Source: Cyclospora cayetanensis (lineage: Eukaryota; Apicomplexa; Conoidasida; Eucoccidiorida; Eimeriidae). Taken from it: DNA of 64,000 nucleotides. The position numbers and the translations under genes are program-made. This document shows, one piece after another, positions 1-13,300 of the stretch. The stretch spans positions 186,001-250,000 of the forward strand of contig NW_020312148.1 of NCBI RefSeq assembly GCF_002999335.1, given 5' to 3'. The notes under the pieces are model-generated. The model had not been told where the DNA came from. It made no database searches and worked only from the letters and a program-made list of their open reading frames with translations. The stretch's first letter is position 1. Each line of letters begins with the position of its first letter.

Positions 1-258
1 CGCCCGTCAGTCGTCTCCCTCTGCTTGGAAAAGCTGTCGAATGGATTCCACAAGTCACCGCAACATTGGAGGTCGGGCCTCCTCAGGAAATCCCCAGCGT
101 AAAGGCCTCGTGCGCAAAAACAGGCTTGTAGGGGCTTTCCGATGCGCAAGCTGAGTGACCAGCCTAGCGCTACGCGAGCCAACAGGGTGACGTACAGGCG
201 AGTGATATACGGCGCACTTCGGAAAAAAGCCTCGCGTTTCGAACGAAAGAAAAACAGC

Positions 259-3200
259 TCAGATGCCATGCGGAAGCGAGAAGACGTGCAGACTCTGGTC
301 CTTCTCCACGCAGCGGTGATCTTGCCACCTCTTGGCCTTGTCGGACGCTGCGGCAAGGAGCCAGAAAGCACAGAGACGCTTAAAGGTGCAAGCTGACAGT
401 CCCGAAGCCTCCACGCACTACATATATATATATATCTATACAAGGCTCTAGAGGAAGGCGCGCGGCGTCAACCTAAGGCCACACGCATCCACGCTCGAAC
501 TGCCCACCTGCTGCAATCAACCTGTCGTTGATAAAAGCGATTCCTTCGATGTTGCAGTACATAATTTCGCAACTTTCATCCCTGGGGAAGTGCAACACGC
601 GGCCACCTGCGCAGAGGAAGCACCCACTCTCCGGCAACAGCCCTAAAACACCGGACGCGTCCGGCTTGTGTTACTGAGTGCACTGAGCGAGACAACCCCA
701 CCCTTTACCGTATAGCCTTGCTCTGGCATGTGCAAGGATATACACTGAGAAAGCCACCCGCGGTTTCATCAAAGAACAGCCCTTGTAAGGTCTGACAGCC
801 AGCCAGACCGCAACAATAACGGCCGGACTGCTCCCCAACCCCAGTCGCTAACTTAAACATGAATATAAACCCCCCTGCCCCCTGCCCCCGCCCCCCGGCA
901 TTCTCGCAATAAAGCGCTTTAGAAAAATACAGGCAAATACACGTATCTACACATCTTCATGCGTATCTACGCATCCATACACACAAACAGACATACACTG
1001 TAATACACATGCATGTGTCTTGGACGTGCACCTTTACCCCTATTTTTATGCATAAAGAGCACTTGCATGCATGCAGCGCGACAATATACAGTCCAACAAA
1101 TATTTACATTTCTATATACATATACGGATACATGTAGACAGACTCTGTGGGCTGAGAATGCATGCACTTGCTATCAACGGCGGTTCACTAGAAGACATCA
1201 GATGCATGCGTATGAAAGAACCATGTATTTTGATGTCCAGAAGGATTACTGCAATTTACTGATAAATGGTAAGAAGGCTCTCTAGTATGAATGCTGTGAC
1301 GATGCCACTTGACGCTCCGATGCGCATGAAAGCTGCATTTCTTGTAAGTCTACAGCATGCATGCAAGCACCCATGACATGCATTACACGAGGTCATCCTT
1401 CCCCTAAGCAGCGGAAAGGAGGTGCGGCGAGCACCCCTCTGAGCACATTGCTCATATGGTTAAAAACGGCGGTGCATGAGGAGGATACTCAGGCAAATAT
1501 GCAGCTGGATCTATACTTCAATTCGCAGCCAGCGAACCCAATGAAAGCAGCAAAGATCCTCGAGAACGAAAGGCCCCCTGCACCTGCACCCTTAAAAAAC
1601 ACCATCTCCTCTGTGCTCTAACCCGGCAAGACTTCCAACTCTTCAGGGCTTGACAGTACAACAGAACGCTGTCCCTTGTCATCCGTGACCTCCTCCTGAT
1701 TGATCTTGCCGATCCAAAGGGTAGAGCCCTCTTGAGAGGCGATGGCGATTCGATTGCCGCGCGTTGTTACAGCCGAGTAATCCGGGAAGGATATTTCGGA
1801 GGGCAGCTCGAGGACCTGTGACGATCGAATGAGATGGAGGCTTGCGCGTAGATGCAGGTGCACAATTCAGCTAAGAAAGAGTAGAGACGCAGGGGAAATG
1901 AAGGCAGCCACTCGGAAGGCCATTGAGAGAGGGTCGACAGCCAGCAGGCAGAGGACGGGGGAACAGGGTGTGTGGGGGATTTGTGCAGAACTTGCTACAA
2001 CAAGAATTTCTGCTCGTAGCAATCCAAGGTCAATCGATAAATCGCGTTTGCCTGGTCATCTAAAGGCCTTAATTGGGGTTTCAAGCAGCACCTTCAGTGT
2101 CTTCCAGGTGCACTTCTGGCCATCCGTCTCTTTTTGCATGAGAACCATACGTCCATTGCCTGAACATAATACAAAAATACACCATGCGGCCAACACATAA
2201 AGGCCTAACTGCACAATGCTAAAAAGGCAGAATCAGCAAATATTCCACAACAAGGGCTTCTCAAGCACGCGCACATATATATATGTATATATATATAGAT
2301 ATAGATATATCGATGTGTATACACACATGTATCTATCTGCGTGTACCTATGTATATCTATATGTATCTCCAGCTACGATTCCTAAAGCAAAATGCCCGAT
2401 GATGCGTTCCCCGCTCATGTAAAAGAAGAGCAACCAGACACTGCAGCTGGCGGATGTATCTTCACACAAGAGGCAAGCTTATAGGAAGGAAGAACAGGAC
2501 GCGTAGACGGCCTCCAGACTGTGGAAGTCCAGGCCCCTCCTATTCGACGTAAGTATTTGAGAGTGCTTATTTTACAATAGGGTCTGTTTTTGCGGCTCGA
2601 CGCATCCTCATCCTCTTACCTGGAGTTCGCCCCTTCTCGCCTCCCTTGCAAAAATTCCCTTCGCACAAACCTGCAGCAGCAGTAGCGGCGACGACAGCCC
2701 GGGAACACACACGCGAAAGCAGCAGCAGCAGCCGCAGTGCACAAGCGCAGGACAGGACAAGCAGTAAACGTTCCCCGAGAAGAAAATATCCTTATAAGAC
2801 TAGCACGTGTGCACAGCTGTCTACACAGAGATACATGCAGATGGATTTCCCAGACAGTAAGGCAGCGCGGGGGGCTGCTCCTCCAGCCGTTGTGCCTCGA
2901 GGGTGCACCTCGGCTTTCGAGGGTTTATGCGTACCGAGGAGATATATTTCTCCCTTTGGACCGCGAAAGCCTACAAGGCCCTGCAATAACAGTAACCACT
3001 CTTACTCAATGGAAACGGATTTCCCCCTTCAAAGGCACACGAGCCGTCTACAAGGATCGGGATAACGCGGAAACCGTGGGGGGGGTGCCTTGAACAATAA
3101 CACCCTTGTATGAGGAGTTCTTTCAGCTGACCTCGAGGCCCTTGTTGCCAGCGGAAAAGGAGAACTCTGCAGCGCGCATGCAGGAACGACAGAGTCAGGC

Positions 3201-6200
3201 CGTCGCCGTACCCTTAAAGGTTGAGAGTTTTCCCCCCTTCCTCTCGCTGGAAGAGGGGCAACTCGGAGCTGCTGCAGCAGCGGCCTTGTGGAGCACACGA
3301 GCATCTCGGGCAGGCTCCCTCAGTCGCATCACGCTCAGCGTAACCCCCTGTAACGGCATTCGAAATCGAGGAAGGCGAAAAAAGGAGCTTACCCGTCGTG
3401 CAGGTGGCTTCTAGCGTATACGTGTTTCCATGGAGTGTGAGTTCCTCGATGTGCGCGTGGAAAGGTTTCTTGCGGCCTTTTCGTTTTTGGCTTTGGGCCT
3501 TGGGCTGCTCCGGCTGCTCAGTCTCTAGCGCCTCCTCCCTGTCTTCTTCATCGAAATTGTGGGTGATCGCCTCTCTCACGACGTAGAAAACTCCAGTCTG
3601 CAGCATGCACGCTATTCCACCCGGAGACACAAAGTCTGAAGCGCTACGCGTGCGCCTTCTGCTGCGCCTCGCAACGCGGCTGCTCTGCACGGGAAGCCTC
3701 AGAAGAGTCGCTGCTTGTGCAAAGGAACAGGAGGCCTCTTGGAGGCAGGATAAAACTACATGCATACACACACATGCACGTACTACAAACGTCCTCATCC
3801 GCATCCCTAAAACGTGAGAGCAACCGGAGGTGCAGGGGTGGTGTTCTCACCACATCGTCCACCCACAGCGCCTCCCAGTCGGACTCAAGGCTTCCGTTCC
3901 TCTCCTGCAGCGGACAGAAAACAGTCTTGCGAGTGTGTACACAATACACACTGAGCGCTGGCGAAGGCCTTTAAAGAGGCAAGCGCTGCAGAGCAGCAGC
4001 AGCAGCACCAGCAACAGCAGCAACACGGCCTTCCCCTGCAGCTGCTACAGGCAAAGACCGTCTGCCTGCCTGTTTCCCTCCCCCCTCCCTCCTTGGCAGC
4101 CCCACGAGGCGGGAGGAAAAACGCATGCAGAAGAGAGCCAAGAGCACGCGTGCAACTCGCACCCAAGGGAAAGGCCGCAAAGGAACAGGCAACAAGGCAG
4201 AGGTGTTTTCTCTCCCTCCCTTCCCCACCCCCCTAACCTCCCACTGTCAAGGGTGATAAGAAGGCAACACCTGCCCCCCGACTCCTTCCCCCTTCCCACA
4301 ACCCTTGAAAAAGGAGAAAGCGGCGCACAAACAAGGCCCCCCCTCGTACCGGCAGTCCGATGAGCTCGTTTTCTGGAGACAAAGGCTCTAGACCAAATCC
4401 AGTCTTCATCAGGGAAAACGTCGAATCGCATACCTGCAGCTCCACAAACAAACAGACGTACGAGCAAAGGTGGACTGCTGCGACGCCACCACTTGACCAG
4501 AATGCCCTCCCTACCTTTCCCGCAGACAATTTCTCATTGCATGCGCGCTCGGACTGGGGCTGTTTTCCCCTCCCCTCCCCAACCTCCGCTCCACAGTTCC
4601 ACACAGCCCCGTCCACCCAACACACACATCACTGCATGCAGGCACACTAATAGGCAGAAACCGAAGAAGAGCACGCGCCGCTGAATGGCTTGTTCCGATC
4701 GCATGCAAATGCCTCTCGAGGCCCTTCGAAGAGAGGATGAGCCCATCTCCCATGCCGTGCGGCGGCTTCTGCACGTGCGAATATGCTGGCAGCAAACCTA
4801 CAAAATAAAGACTCTTGTTGAATACCACGACATCGCTAGCTTCGAACTTGCTAAGCGGCCAGCCCTCCGCTAGAAGCGAAAAGGCGGATGCCTCATGAGC
4901 CAGCTTAAGGGTCTTGTCTCGGTAATCTGAAGATGCCAATCAGCAGTCGGAGCAGCGGCAGTACAAGTGGACGCACGCCACAGCGCGCGCGTGAGAAGGA
5001 GGCGCACACGCTCGCGCAAGAAGGCCTTCCCAGCCCAGGTGCCCCTGTATATACGCCTGAGAACGGGGGGCGAGGAGTTTGGGGTGTTAGGGGGAGAGGG
5101 GGTGTGGGAAAGAAAGGAGGAAAGGATATGCGTGCGGGAGGTGAGACGCGAACGGAAAGAAGAGCACGATGAAGAGCCTCAGAACACGTAATACGGACTT
5201 TCAGGCAGACATGTGTTTTCAAGCAAGCATAAAAAGAGGGTCACAGACAGTCATTGGACAGAGAGAGTGGCACCGCAGACACACAGAGATCACACACTTC
5301 GAGAAACAGAAGGCGCACGCGAAGGACGAAGAGCAAGAGCATGCAGGATAGCCCCTCCTGCTAGCCTCTACGGCCTGCGGGAAAGTGGAGGGGGAGTGGG
5401 GAGCGGGGGATGCAAAGTGTGGCGCAGCCAGCAACGAGAAAGGAGGCAGGAGCACATTTCATGCGACTCGAAGAGGCAAGGCAACGTCTGTTAGCCTGCA
5501 GAAGACGCAAATTTAAGCGCCAATCTTTTGGCGTCCAAGTTTTTTTCGGTAGGAGCACCGCACGGCTATGAAGGGAAGAGACGCTCCTCCTGTCTTGTCT
5601 GTTAGCCATGGAGGTCTGCCCCTGCTGCACTCCAAGGAGTTGTGTTTCAAGTGTGAAGACATACCTGTGCTGCACAAACCGCCGTGTGTCTCTGCTGCTG
5701 CGCTGAGACTGGCGCTGGCGTCGAGGGGCCTTGCGTTGGTGCGGAGGAGGACGAAACACAACACGGACAGTACAAGCACAACTACGAGGAGGCGGCTTAA
5801 GGGGGATTCGCTGAGTTTGTGTTTGAGCGTGGCGAGGCCTGTCGTTGCAGCTAGGCGTAGTTCGACGAGCCAGCCTCGCGTGCCGAAGGGAGTCGTTTCT
5901 CGAGACGCATCATGGCTGGACACACTCAGGGGGGTGACTGAGGGCCCCTGCAGGTGCTGGTGCTGGCAGTTGTGGTGGTAGTAGGGCTGTTCTTCTTCCG
6001 CGAGGTTCGGAGGGGGCGAGATGAGATACTGGAGCGTTCCCCCTCCCCACTGCCCTGAGGAGGCCGCCTGGTCTGGGGGGGCCTCGTTTTGAGGCTGGGG
6101 AAGCAACTGTTGCTGAGAGAGCAGCAGAGACTGCTCGTGCTCCTGAAGGAGCCGCTCTTGCTGCAGTCTCTGGGGTGTAACGGCGTGGGGTTGCCGCTCC

Positions 6201-6232
6201 CCCTTCGCACAGGGGTGCTGAGGCCTGCCCAT
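259..6232 (-). CDS. Type II membrane protein with conserved propeller-like domain, 12 exons, 538 aa
   Basis: Exons on the minus strand: 6232-5665, 4926-4802, 4433-4350, 3904-3851, 3597-3393, 3166-3132, 2980-2935, 2670-2620, 2159-2092, 1815-1623, 606-508, 347-259; all junction phases agree and the total is 1,617 nt. Residues 1-145 are Gln/Pro/Ser-rich, about 146-163 form one membrane segment (LLVVVLVLSVLCFVLL), and the rest resembles a conserved uncharacterised beta-propeller-like family known to me from bacteria and eukaryotes. Its landmarks appear in order: SPENELIG, DWEALWV, GVFYVVREA, NKGLEG, LCEGNFC, NGRMVLM, FPDYSAV, SQEGSTLWIG, YCNIEGIAF, ASDK, KDQSLHVF. The absence of an N-terminal signal suggests a type II topology with the domain in the lumen or outside. 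I cannot name the family or its substrate; a phytase-like or SdiA-regulated-like fold is a guess. The start is the first in-frame ATG; a further 5' exon is possible. Confidence 0.82.
1006..1364. promoter_or_regulatory. Cluster of TGCATGC motifs inside intron 10 of the membrane protein gene
   Basis: Copies of CATGCATG or TGCATGC lie at 1006-1015, 1064-1075, 1159-1166, 1203-1209 and 1355-1364, five in 360 bp, all inside the 1,016-nt intron 607-1622. TGCATGC is a known coccidian cis-element recognised by AP2-family factors. Here the copies are intronic, so an enhancer, an antisense promoter or mere repeat enrichment are all possible. Confidence 0.35.
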
Positions 6233-9200
6233 TCTGGGGTGTGCGGATAAGGCCCTTTTGGGAAGGGCTTTGTTGGAAGGCAGACGAGGTACTGTTCGCC
6301 TCGAGAAGACGCAGCAGCGGGGGAAGGGAGGGGGATCGGAAGGCAGCGAGCTGCGTTCCTCTGTGGGGAACGTGGCTGGCGCGATAGAGGTGTGGTCCCT
6401 GGACGCACCAGAATTTGAGGGCAGAGGGAGAAGGCGAAGCTTGTTTTGTAATGCCTTCAAAAAGAGCGCTGACTAGTGAAACAATGTAACCTGTAGACAG
6501 AAGAGTGCAGAAAAAAACACCCCAACAAAAGCCCGCAGCCGCTGCAGGCGCTCGAGGCGAGAGGCCCCATGGTTTGTATGGTGGATGGATGTGGCGGCAG
6601 CTGGATCTGCCTGGCAGCCCGCTGCAGGGGCATCTCCCGGGGGAAGTTTCTCCTTTCAATTTCATGGATTTTCGATGGAATGACGATTAAGGTTTAATTC
6701 GAGGCGTTTTCCGTTTTCTTGAAGCCCTCTTTGTGCGCCTTCAAGACTGATCGAGCTCGTGCCTGCGTCCGCTCCGAGCACGCGCGGTCGTACGGCTAGG
6801 GGGCCCCTCAGGCGCACACAGCATGCAAGTCCGGCATTCTTTCTTCTCCTTTTCGCAGTGTTGGCACTTCTAGAGCCTTTGTTTTCTGTTATTTCGCCTC
6901 GCGTGCCGCCCAGGAAGGCCAACAACTCCCGGTGAGTGTGCGCCACCAGCGGCAAGCAGTGCCAGCCTTCGTCACCACTGCGACTGCCGTCAGCCATACC
7001 CCAGGCAGCGCATCTGCGGGGAATTTCTGCATCTGCAATCCAAAAGCAACTGCCTGAAGCGAGCTTCTCAAAGCGTTCCGGATCCGATGCCTTGCGCCCA
7101 GCACCGCGTCACCGCGTCGCCTAAGAATGTGTCTCTTATCGCTCTGGATGGACAGGGGCCATCGAAATGCCTCCGAAGGGGCCCCCCCCCGGCAGTCTGA
7201 GCCGTGGCAGCTCCTGCAGGGGTACCCAGCAGGGCCTTTGGGAATGTCTCGTGACCGGATCTTGCAAGAAGAAAGCTTTTCTGTCTCCGTAGAGCCCCTC
7301 CTCAGACTGCCTTGCCCCCACCCTGCACTGTCTATTTGCCTATCACAAAGAAACTCCTTCAAACGACTCTACCTCAATTTCTGGGCTCCTATTCCCACGA
7401 GGGGAACGGGAGTCCTCTCCGTAACTTTGCCCCCTTGGAGTCAACACACACCAGCCTCTGCGGGTAGCAGGGGCCCCGGCGAAACGCCGGCAGACAGTGC
7501 GACTGGAGAGGTCACCTGGGGGCCCCCCCTACCTCCCAGTGCTTCTGGAGAGGCCGCTTCTTACACGGCCATTGAGTCGGGAATAGCCCAGAGTGGGGGC
7601 CTCGTCATGTGCGAGAGGGTGGAGTACGCTCCGTAGGCCCCCACCACGCGCATTTTAGGGTCCTTCTTGCAATGTCGCCGCTGCGCAAAGTGCTGCAAGC
7701 CGGCGCTTCCACTTTGCCGACGTCAGTTCAGGCCTTCCAGAGATACTAGGAGGCGGTGTTTTGCAAAAGTCTCGATCTCGAGCACCTAGGCTACCCACCG
7801 GGTATTTTTGATGACCTGTTTTGGGGGCCCCCAGAGAGAGGCCCGTACATAGAAACACTATATAGTCCTAGGCAGCGACTCCAGAGCAGGGATTTTGAGG
7901 CGGCCTCATTTTGAAGTGCCTTTTCTGTTGGACGCTTCGTCGCGGCGAGCTGTCGTGCTATGCCCTCTCATTCTGGGCCTAGTAGAGGCCCCGTGTGCTG
8001 AAAAAGCCAAGGCACTCTTACAGAAAGAGGCTTGCGATCGCCATACAAAAACAGAGGCCCCTGTGAATAAGGGAGGGGCATGAAATCGAAGGGTGGGTAG
8101 CATTTTCTGACAAAGCGTGAGAGCGTGTGCAGAGGAACGCTGAAATAGAGAATCAGGGCCAAAGGAAGCGGAACTGGAAGGGCACGTAGCAGACAGAAAC
8201 ATCCACAGAGGCAACAAGACTGAAGCCATGAAGACAAAGAAAAACGGCCGGACGCCAGCAGGGGCAGAGCGTTAGCATGTGCTGCATTGGGGGCCTACTT
8301 ACCTCGCTCATGGCCTTTACCTGGTGCGGAGTTTGTTTTGTCGCTGGATGCACAGGCGCATCTTGACACGTCCAGAAAAAGCTGCATTCTCATTTCAGGA
8401 TAGCAGAGCGGAGAAGAGGAGAGGGATGGGTCCAACGCTGCTCCTAGAGCCTCCTTTAAACGTCACGCACTCCCCGAACAATTCTAAGGTCACAGAAAGT
8501 GACTGCATGTCCTTCCCGCAGAGTCTTTGTTGCCTCTTCTCCCCGCAATCACCACACAGAGTTCGCCTGCGGGGAGGGCCCACAGTAGGGAGCATGTAGG
8601 CTACCCTCCTGGGCATGATCGAGCACTTGCGCACGATCGTACTCAGCAATAGGTCCCCTAGACACACGATAAATTTCCTTTTACATGCGGTCTAAAACTA
8701 AGTGAGCGTAGCCTGCAGAGAAGCGGATGCACTGACCCCGCAGACTCCCTGCAGGACTCGAAAAGTTCAGAAAAAGTAGGGCTAGTCCCGTTGGATGGCT
8801 GCATAGGCGCAGGGTAGCGCAACGCACAGTGTAGTCTATGGCTCTATATCCACCTTTCACCACTTACGTGACAACGGAGCAGGGAACAAGCTATAACCAG
8901 AGGCACCGAGGGATGCACGGGCGGGAAGAGTTAGGAAGAAGACAGACAGGCCTAGGAAAGGTACGGGCAGCAAAAGCATCAGCAAAGCCTGGATGTGAGC
9001 ATCCACCAGGCGAAGCGCCTCACTTCGATTAGGCTGTAGCGGGCTACGCTAAACTTTGGTCCTTTATGCTGGGAAAGTTATATGCAACTAATAGTTGGTT
9101 ATTGGGCCTGGTGGTTTATATGTGTTTTTGAGCGTAGAGTCGAGACAGGTTAATACGTCAAGAATTGATACTGAAAGCCTTTGTGCTGTAGATTCTAGGG

Positions 9201-10396
9201 AGCGCATGGTTGTTGCGAATGCTCCGACTGCTTAGGGGATGCAGCAACGCCCTAGTACCTGAGCTCCTGCTCATCCCCCCACCATACAGCATTGAGCGGC
9301 AAGGTCCATGAAAGGGGAATTCTTCTTCAGAAGGGTTCTAATAATTTTCAGGTCGAATTATGCACCTGATTCGGGGCTAGGGGTGTCCCCAAGAAGGCTG
9401 CAGAGAAAGCACTACATAGGCCGACTGTACGTAAAGCAGGAAGAGAGGCAAGCATGGAGCAGAAACCAAAACACACATTAGAGTTCTCGACAGTGCGTAG
9501 GCAGGTGAAAACTGGCCGTTCTTCATGGTCTAAGGGATCCATATGGTGGGGGACTGTCTCTGAAGGTGCACTGCATTAAGGTCGGCAGTGCACAACAGGG
9601 CATTCCGTAGTCACACTGGAGTGCGACAGCTCTAACGGGACGTCTAATTAGCCTTCGTCTGGAAGAAAGCATTGGAGGAAAGAGGCATCTTCCAGCTAAT
9701 TACGCACATGGCGCAACAGGAGGTCCCCTGAGAGGAGGGCTTCCAGGAACTGGCGCGTTCAGCGGTAGTCGGAGATGAGGACCCTTGCGCAAATGGTTTT
9801 CTTTAGGCTGCAGGATTGAACAAAAGGGATGCTAAGGTCTGATTTTCATCAATATTTCAGAGTTAAAATAAACGGAAAGGTGAAGAGGAGACATGGAAGC
9901 CGACTTTTGTAAGACCCAGTTTGTCGTTTGGTGGTCTGGTCTGCTCCGTGGCTGCTTCCAGAGTGTGAGGCGTTTTCGAAGTATTCGCGTGCATGCTTCT
10001 GCGCTCTGTTTGAGCAAAATAATGGGAGCCTATTTATTCAATAAAATGAGGCCAGAGAGAGGCATATGAAATGCCGTTTCGTCCAGTATCTCCTCCTGTC
10101 CCTCTCCCAGGCCATGGCAGTGGCTCAGGGTATAGCCCACAGAGTGCCGGGCTGTACATACACGCCAGAAGGCTCTATGAAGAGCGTTTTCTAAAGCTCT
10201 TGCTTTAAGGACCAAGAAGGCGCCCCTGGCGCCTTTTCGAGGCAGAGCACCGAACACAGCATACACCCCAAGAGGGCGCGTGTGAGGCTCCTGTTTGCTG
10301 TCTCTCTGGCCTTTCGCTAGACGAACTGCACCAGCAGCAGAAGCCTCGTGGCCAGCAGCTTTAGGAAGGCTGAGCATATGAATATTTCTATAGGAG
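6233..10396. other. 4.2-kb stretch with no supported gene
   Basis: It lies between the divergent starts of the 259-6232 minus-strand gene and the 10397-17788 plus-strand gene. Short open frames occur on both strands (for example 7127-7636 plus and 10030-10377 minus), but none shows a recognisable motif or splice context. It probably holds the two promoters and 5' UTRs, and perhaps untranslated first exons. Confidence 0.5.
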
Positions 10397-13300
10397 ATGC
10401 GGCGCTTGCCTCCTGGGGCTTACAGCTTACCGGAGGGCCCTTCTGAAGGCCCCTCTGAGGACTGGTCTGATATCCGGCCTGAAACCTTTGGACTTCTAGC
10501 GGCTTCCTTCTTAACACCTTCTTTATCACCCAAGGCAGTGTTCACTCCAGGGACCGCGTTGGCCTTTTTCTCACAAACACACACGAGAAGCCCCTCTTTG
10601 CAGTCTCTTGTGCCGCCGACGCCTTCTCCCCCTTCTGCTTCCCCCACCAGGAGCCCCTCTTTCCGCGGTCTAAGATCGCCAGTTGCATTTGGTATACGCG
10701 AAGCTCTATCTCCGGTGGGTAAGACCCCACGGGAGGTTGCGACTGCAGGTTGTACAGCACCTGACGCAGGCCTAGCGCGATGCCCTCAAGGCCTCTTGAG
10801 AAGGCAATCTGCTGAGTCGAGGATCGTCTGGAAGGCTGGCGAAGACAAGTCTCCGCAGCTAGACAAGCCGCCTTCGGGAAAGAAGGAGCTCATGCGGAAT
10901 TCCGCCTCTCCCTCAGGGGCCCCTGCAAGGGGCCCCTGGGCTTCCCGCCCTTCTAAAACTCTGTCTTTGCCATGGTCGGCTGGATCGTCGTGCTGTCACT
11001 TGCACCCTCTCCAAGCTCAGGAGGTAACCCTAGCTCCCCCCCCCTCCACCGGAAGCGGCAGCCCGACGGGAAAGCAAAGGTCTCGGAGATACTTTCCTTC
11101 AGTCCAACAGCAGCCACCCCCACCAGGTTCTCTGGAAGGAAGCGCCTCTTCGCCATCCTTTCCCTGCAGGCCGCCGACGCCTCGAGGATTGAAAGCCGCG
11201 GAAGCTCAGTATCTCGGAAACTGCCTTCAAAAACCCGTAAGGCACCTCGGACAGGCCCCCAACGAGCTCGTCGAGGAGCGTGAACAGTCTTCCAGGTTCG
11301 AGGATGCGCCTTGGGAACTTTCTGCGAAGTGTGCCACGCACCGCAGCAGCTTGGGAAAGCGCTTTGTCTGCGGCTTTCGCGCGATGCAAAGATCCTTGGG
11401 GGGTCCAAAGGGGCTGCGAAGGGCCAAGGCCAGACGGTGAGTATCAGTAAGGCGTCTTATCAGTCAGGCGTCTTAAGGCGTCTTATCACTCAGGCACCTT
11501 CCTGATAACAGTGTCTTTTGCTTGTGGGCCTTGCTTCCACAGCCTCACAAGGAGGCGAGGATGGGGAACCTATGGTAGATAGGGGTGTGAGGGATACAGT
11601 CCGACGGAAACTGCTACAGGGAAGGAACGATGGGTGCCTCTCGTTTGGTTTGTTGTGTGTGGCTGGCTGTACTGCAGTCCCTGCTCTTCGGCAGCCACGG
11701 TGCTCCGCGAATTTGTGCTGAGCCGTCGCTGCACGGCTGCGCAACCTGTAGCAGAGCCGGACAGGCTGCCTGCTTCCTCTGAGAGGGCCTCTGCAGGCGC
11801 GAGTGGCTACGGCAGTAGCAGGATATCCAAGATTCTCCAGCGCCGAGGGTCTTCTCGTGTGGTGCCTTTCTCAGCAGAGGCTGCCTCGGCTTGTGCTAAA
11901 AGGCACTTGGGGGCAGGGCGCCTTGGATTTTCCACGAAAAATAGGACTGACCAAGAGACACTTGCAGAGGGCCCCAAGCGCCATGCACCCTCCGCTGCGT
12001 GGCAGGAGCCACAAAAACCAGTCGCAGGGGAGGGGCAAAAGTTGAACAAGCGGAACAAAGGGAGCGAAGGGCTAGATGAAGAAGCAGCAGGGCCTCCATG
12101 GGCCCCCATTCCGTCGCTCCTCAGGATTATCTGTAGGGCAACAAGGCACTCGGGGATGCCTTCCCTGCTCCAACAAAGGCTCAGCGACGTGCAGCCCGCA
12201 GAAATGCGGCGGGAGACACCCAACCAGGGGCACGGGGAATTTCTTGCGGCGGCATCCACAGGAAGCGAGCCGCTTCTAGACGCTTGCAGCAGCTCCCCGG
12301 CGAGCTTCGAAGCCTCAGCGGGAGACACCCGAGAGCAGCAGCCGTCCAGGAGACCCCTCCAAGAGGCGAGCCACTCGAAAGCCTCATGCCATCGTACACG
12401 GACTTTGAGTCCCTTCCGCATGCGATCGCGTCTCACAGGCCTCCAGGGGGCGTCAGCGATTGCAGAGGGGCGAAGCGTTCGTGCAGTGCTCCCCAGCCAA
12501 CCCTTCGCGACGACTGCCGCTTGTAGTCGGTGGAGGCTTTCCAACAACCCCAAGGCAGCTAGAGCGGCAGAGCGGTTGAGGCGTCCAGTCGAGGAACCGC
12601 AGGCTGCCCCCGACAGACCGGGCCTAAGATCCTTTGAGGACCTGGGGACAGGAGCTGCCCTAAACGGAGACACCAGCGCCACGTGCAACTCGGAGGATGG
12701 ATCAGCCGCTGCCCTAGCGCCTGTGCCGCAGGCTGTGCCTGGCAGCAACGTGGACTTGGAGAAAACAAACACGTGCGTGCGGGAGCGGCCAGGACTGTGC
12801 CGAAACTCAGTGTACGCTGAAGAAGCCGTATGGGCCTCTGCTGCGGCAGCATCGCCTGCTGAAGCAGGAGAGACTGCCGTTCCGCGAGCACGCGCATCAG
12901 CAGCACAGAAGCCGTCTGCTGGTGCTGGAAGGCCACTGGCAATTCTGAGACCAGGGCCGCCTCCTGCTGCTGCTGCTGTTGCTGCTGCTGTTACCACTAG
13001 GGGCAAATCGCCTGCAAGAAGCTCCTCTCCTGTCGCTGCCGCACAGCCTTTAGACTTTGCTTCTGAGGCAACTCAGCCCGCCAGTGTGACGCGCCCTGCT
13101 GCGACTCTAGACGAACCCTGTAAACAGGCCGCCAGCTGCCGTGAGACTCCAATCTCGGCAGCTGCAGTGGCAGCCGACGCTCTATCGTCGCATGCTGATG
13201 CAGAGGGCGATGGCGGAAGCGCCATGAGAGGCACTACGCGGGCTCTGCAACTCATCGCCTCCTACAAAGAGCAGATACGCAGGCACAGTGATGCCCCCCT

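Noticed and set aside
2275..2360. ATATAT/GATATA repeat as a possible promoter
   Set aside because: It is inside an intron of the membrane protein gene and is a simple microsatellite.
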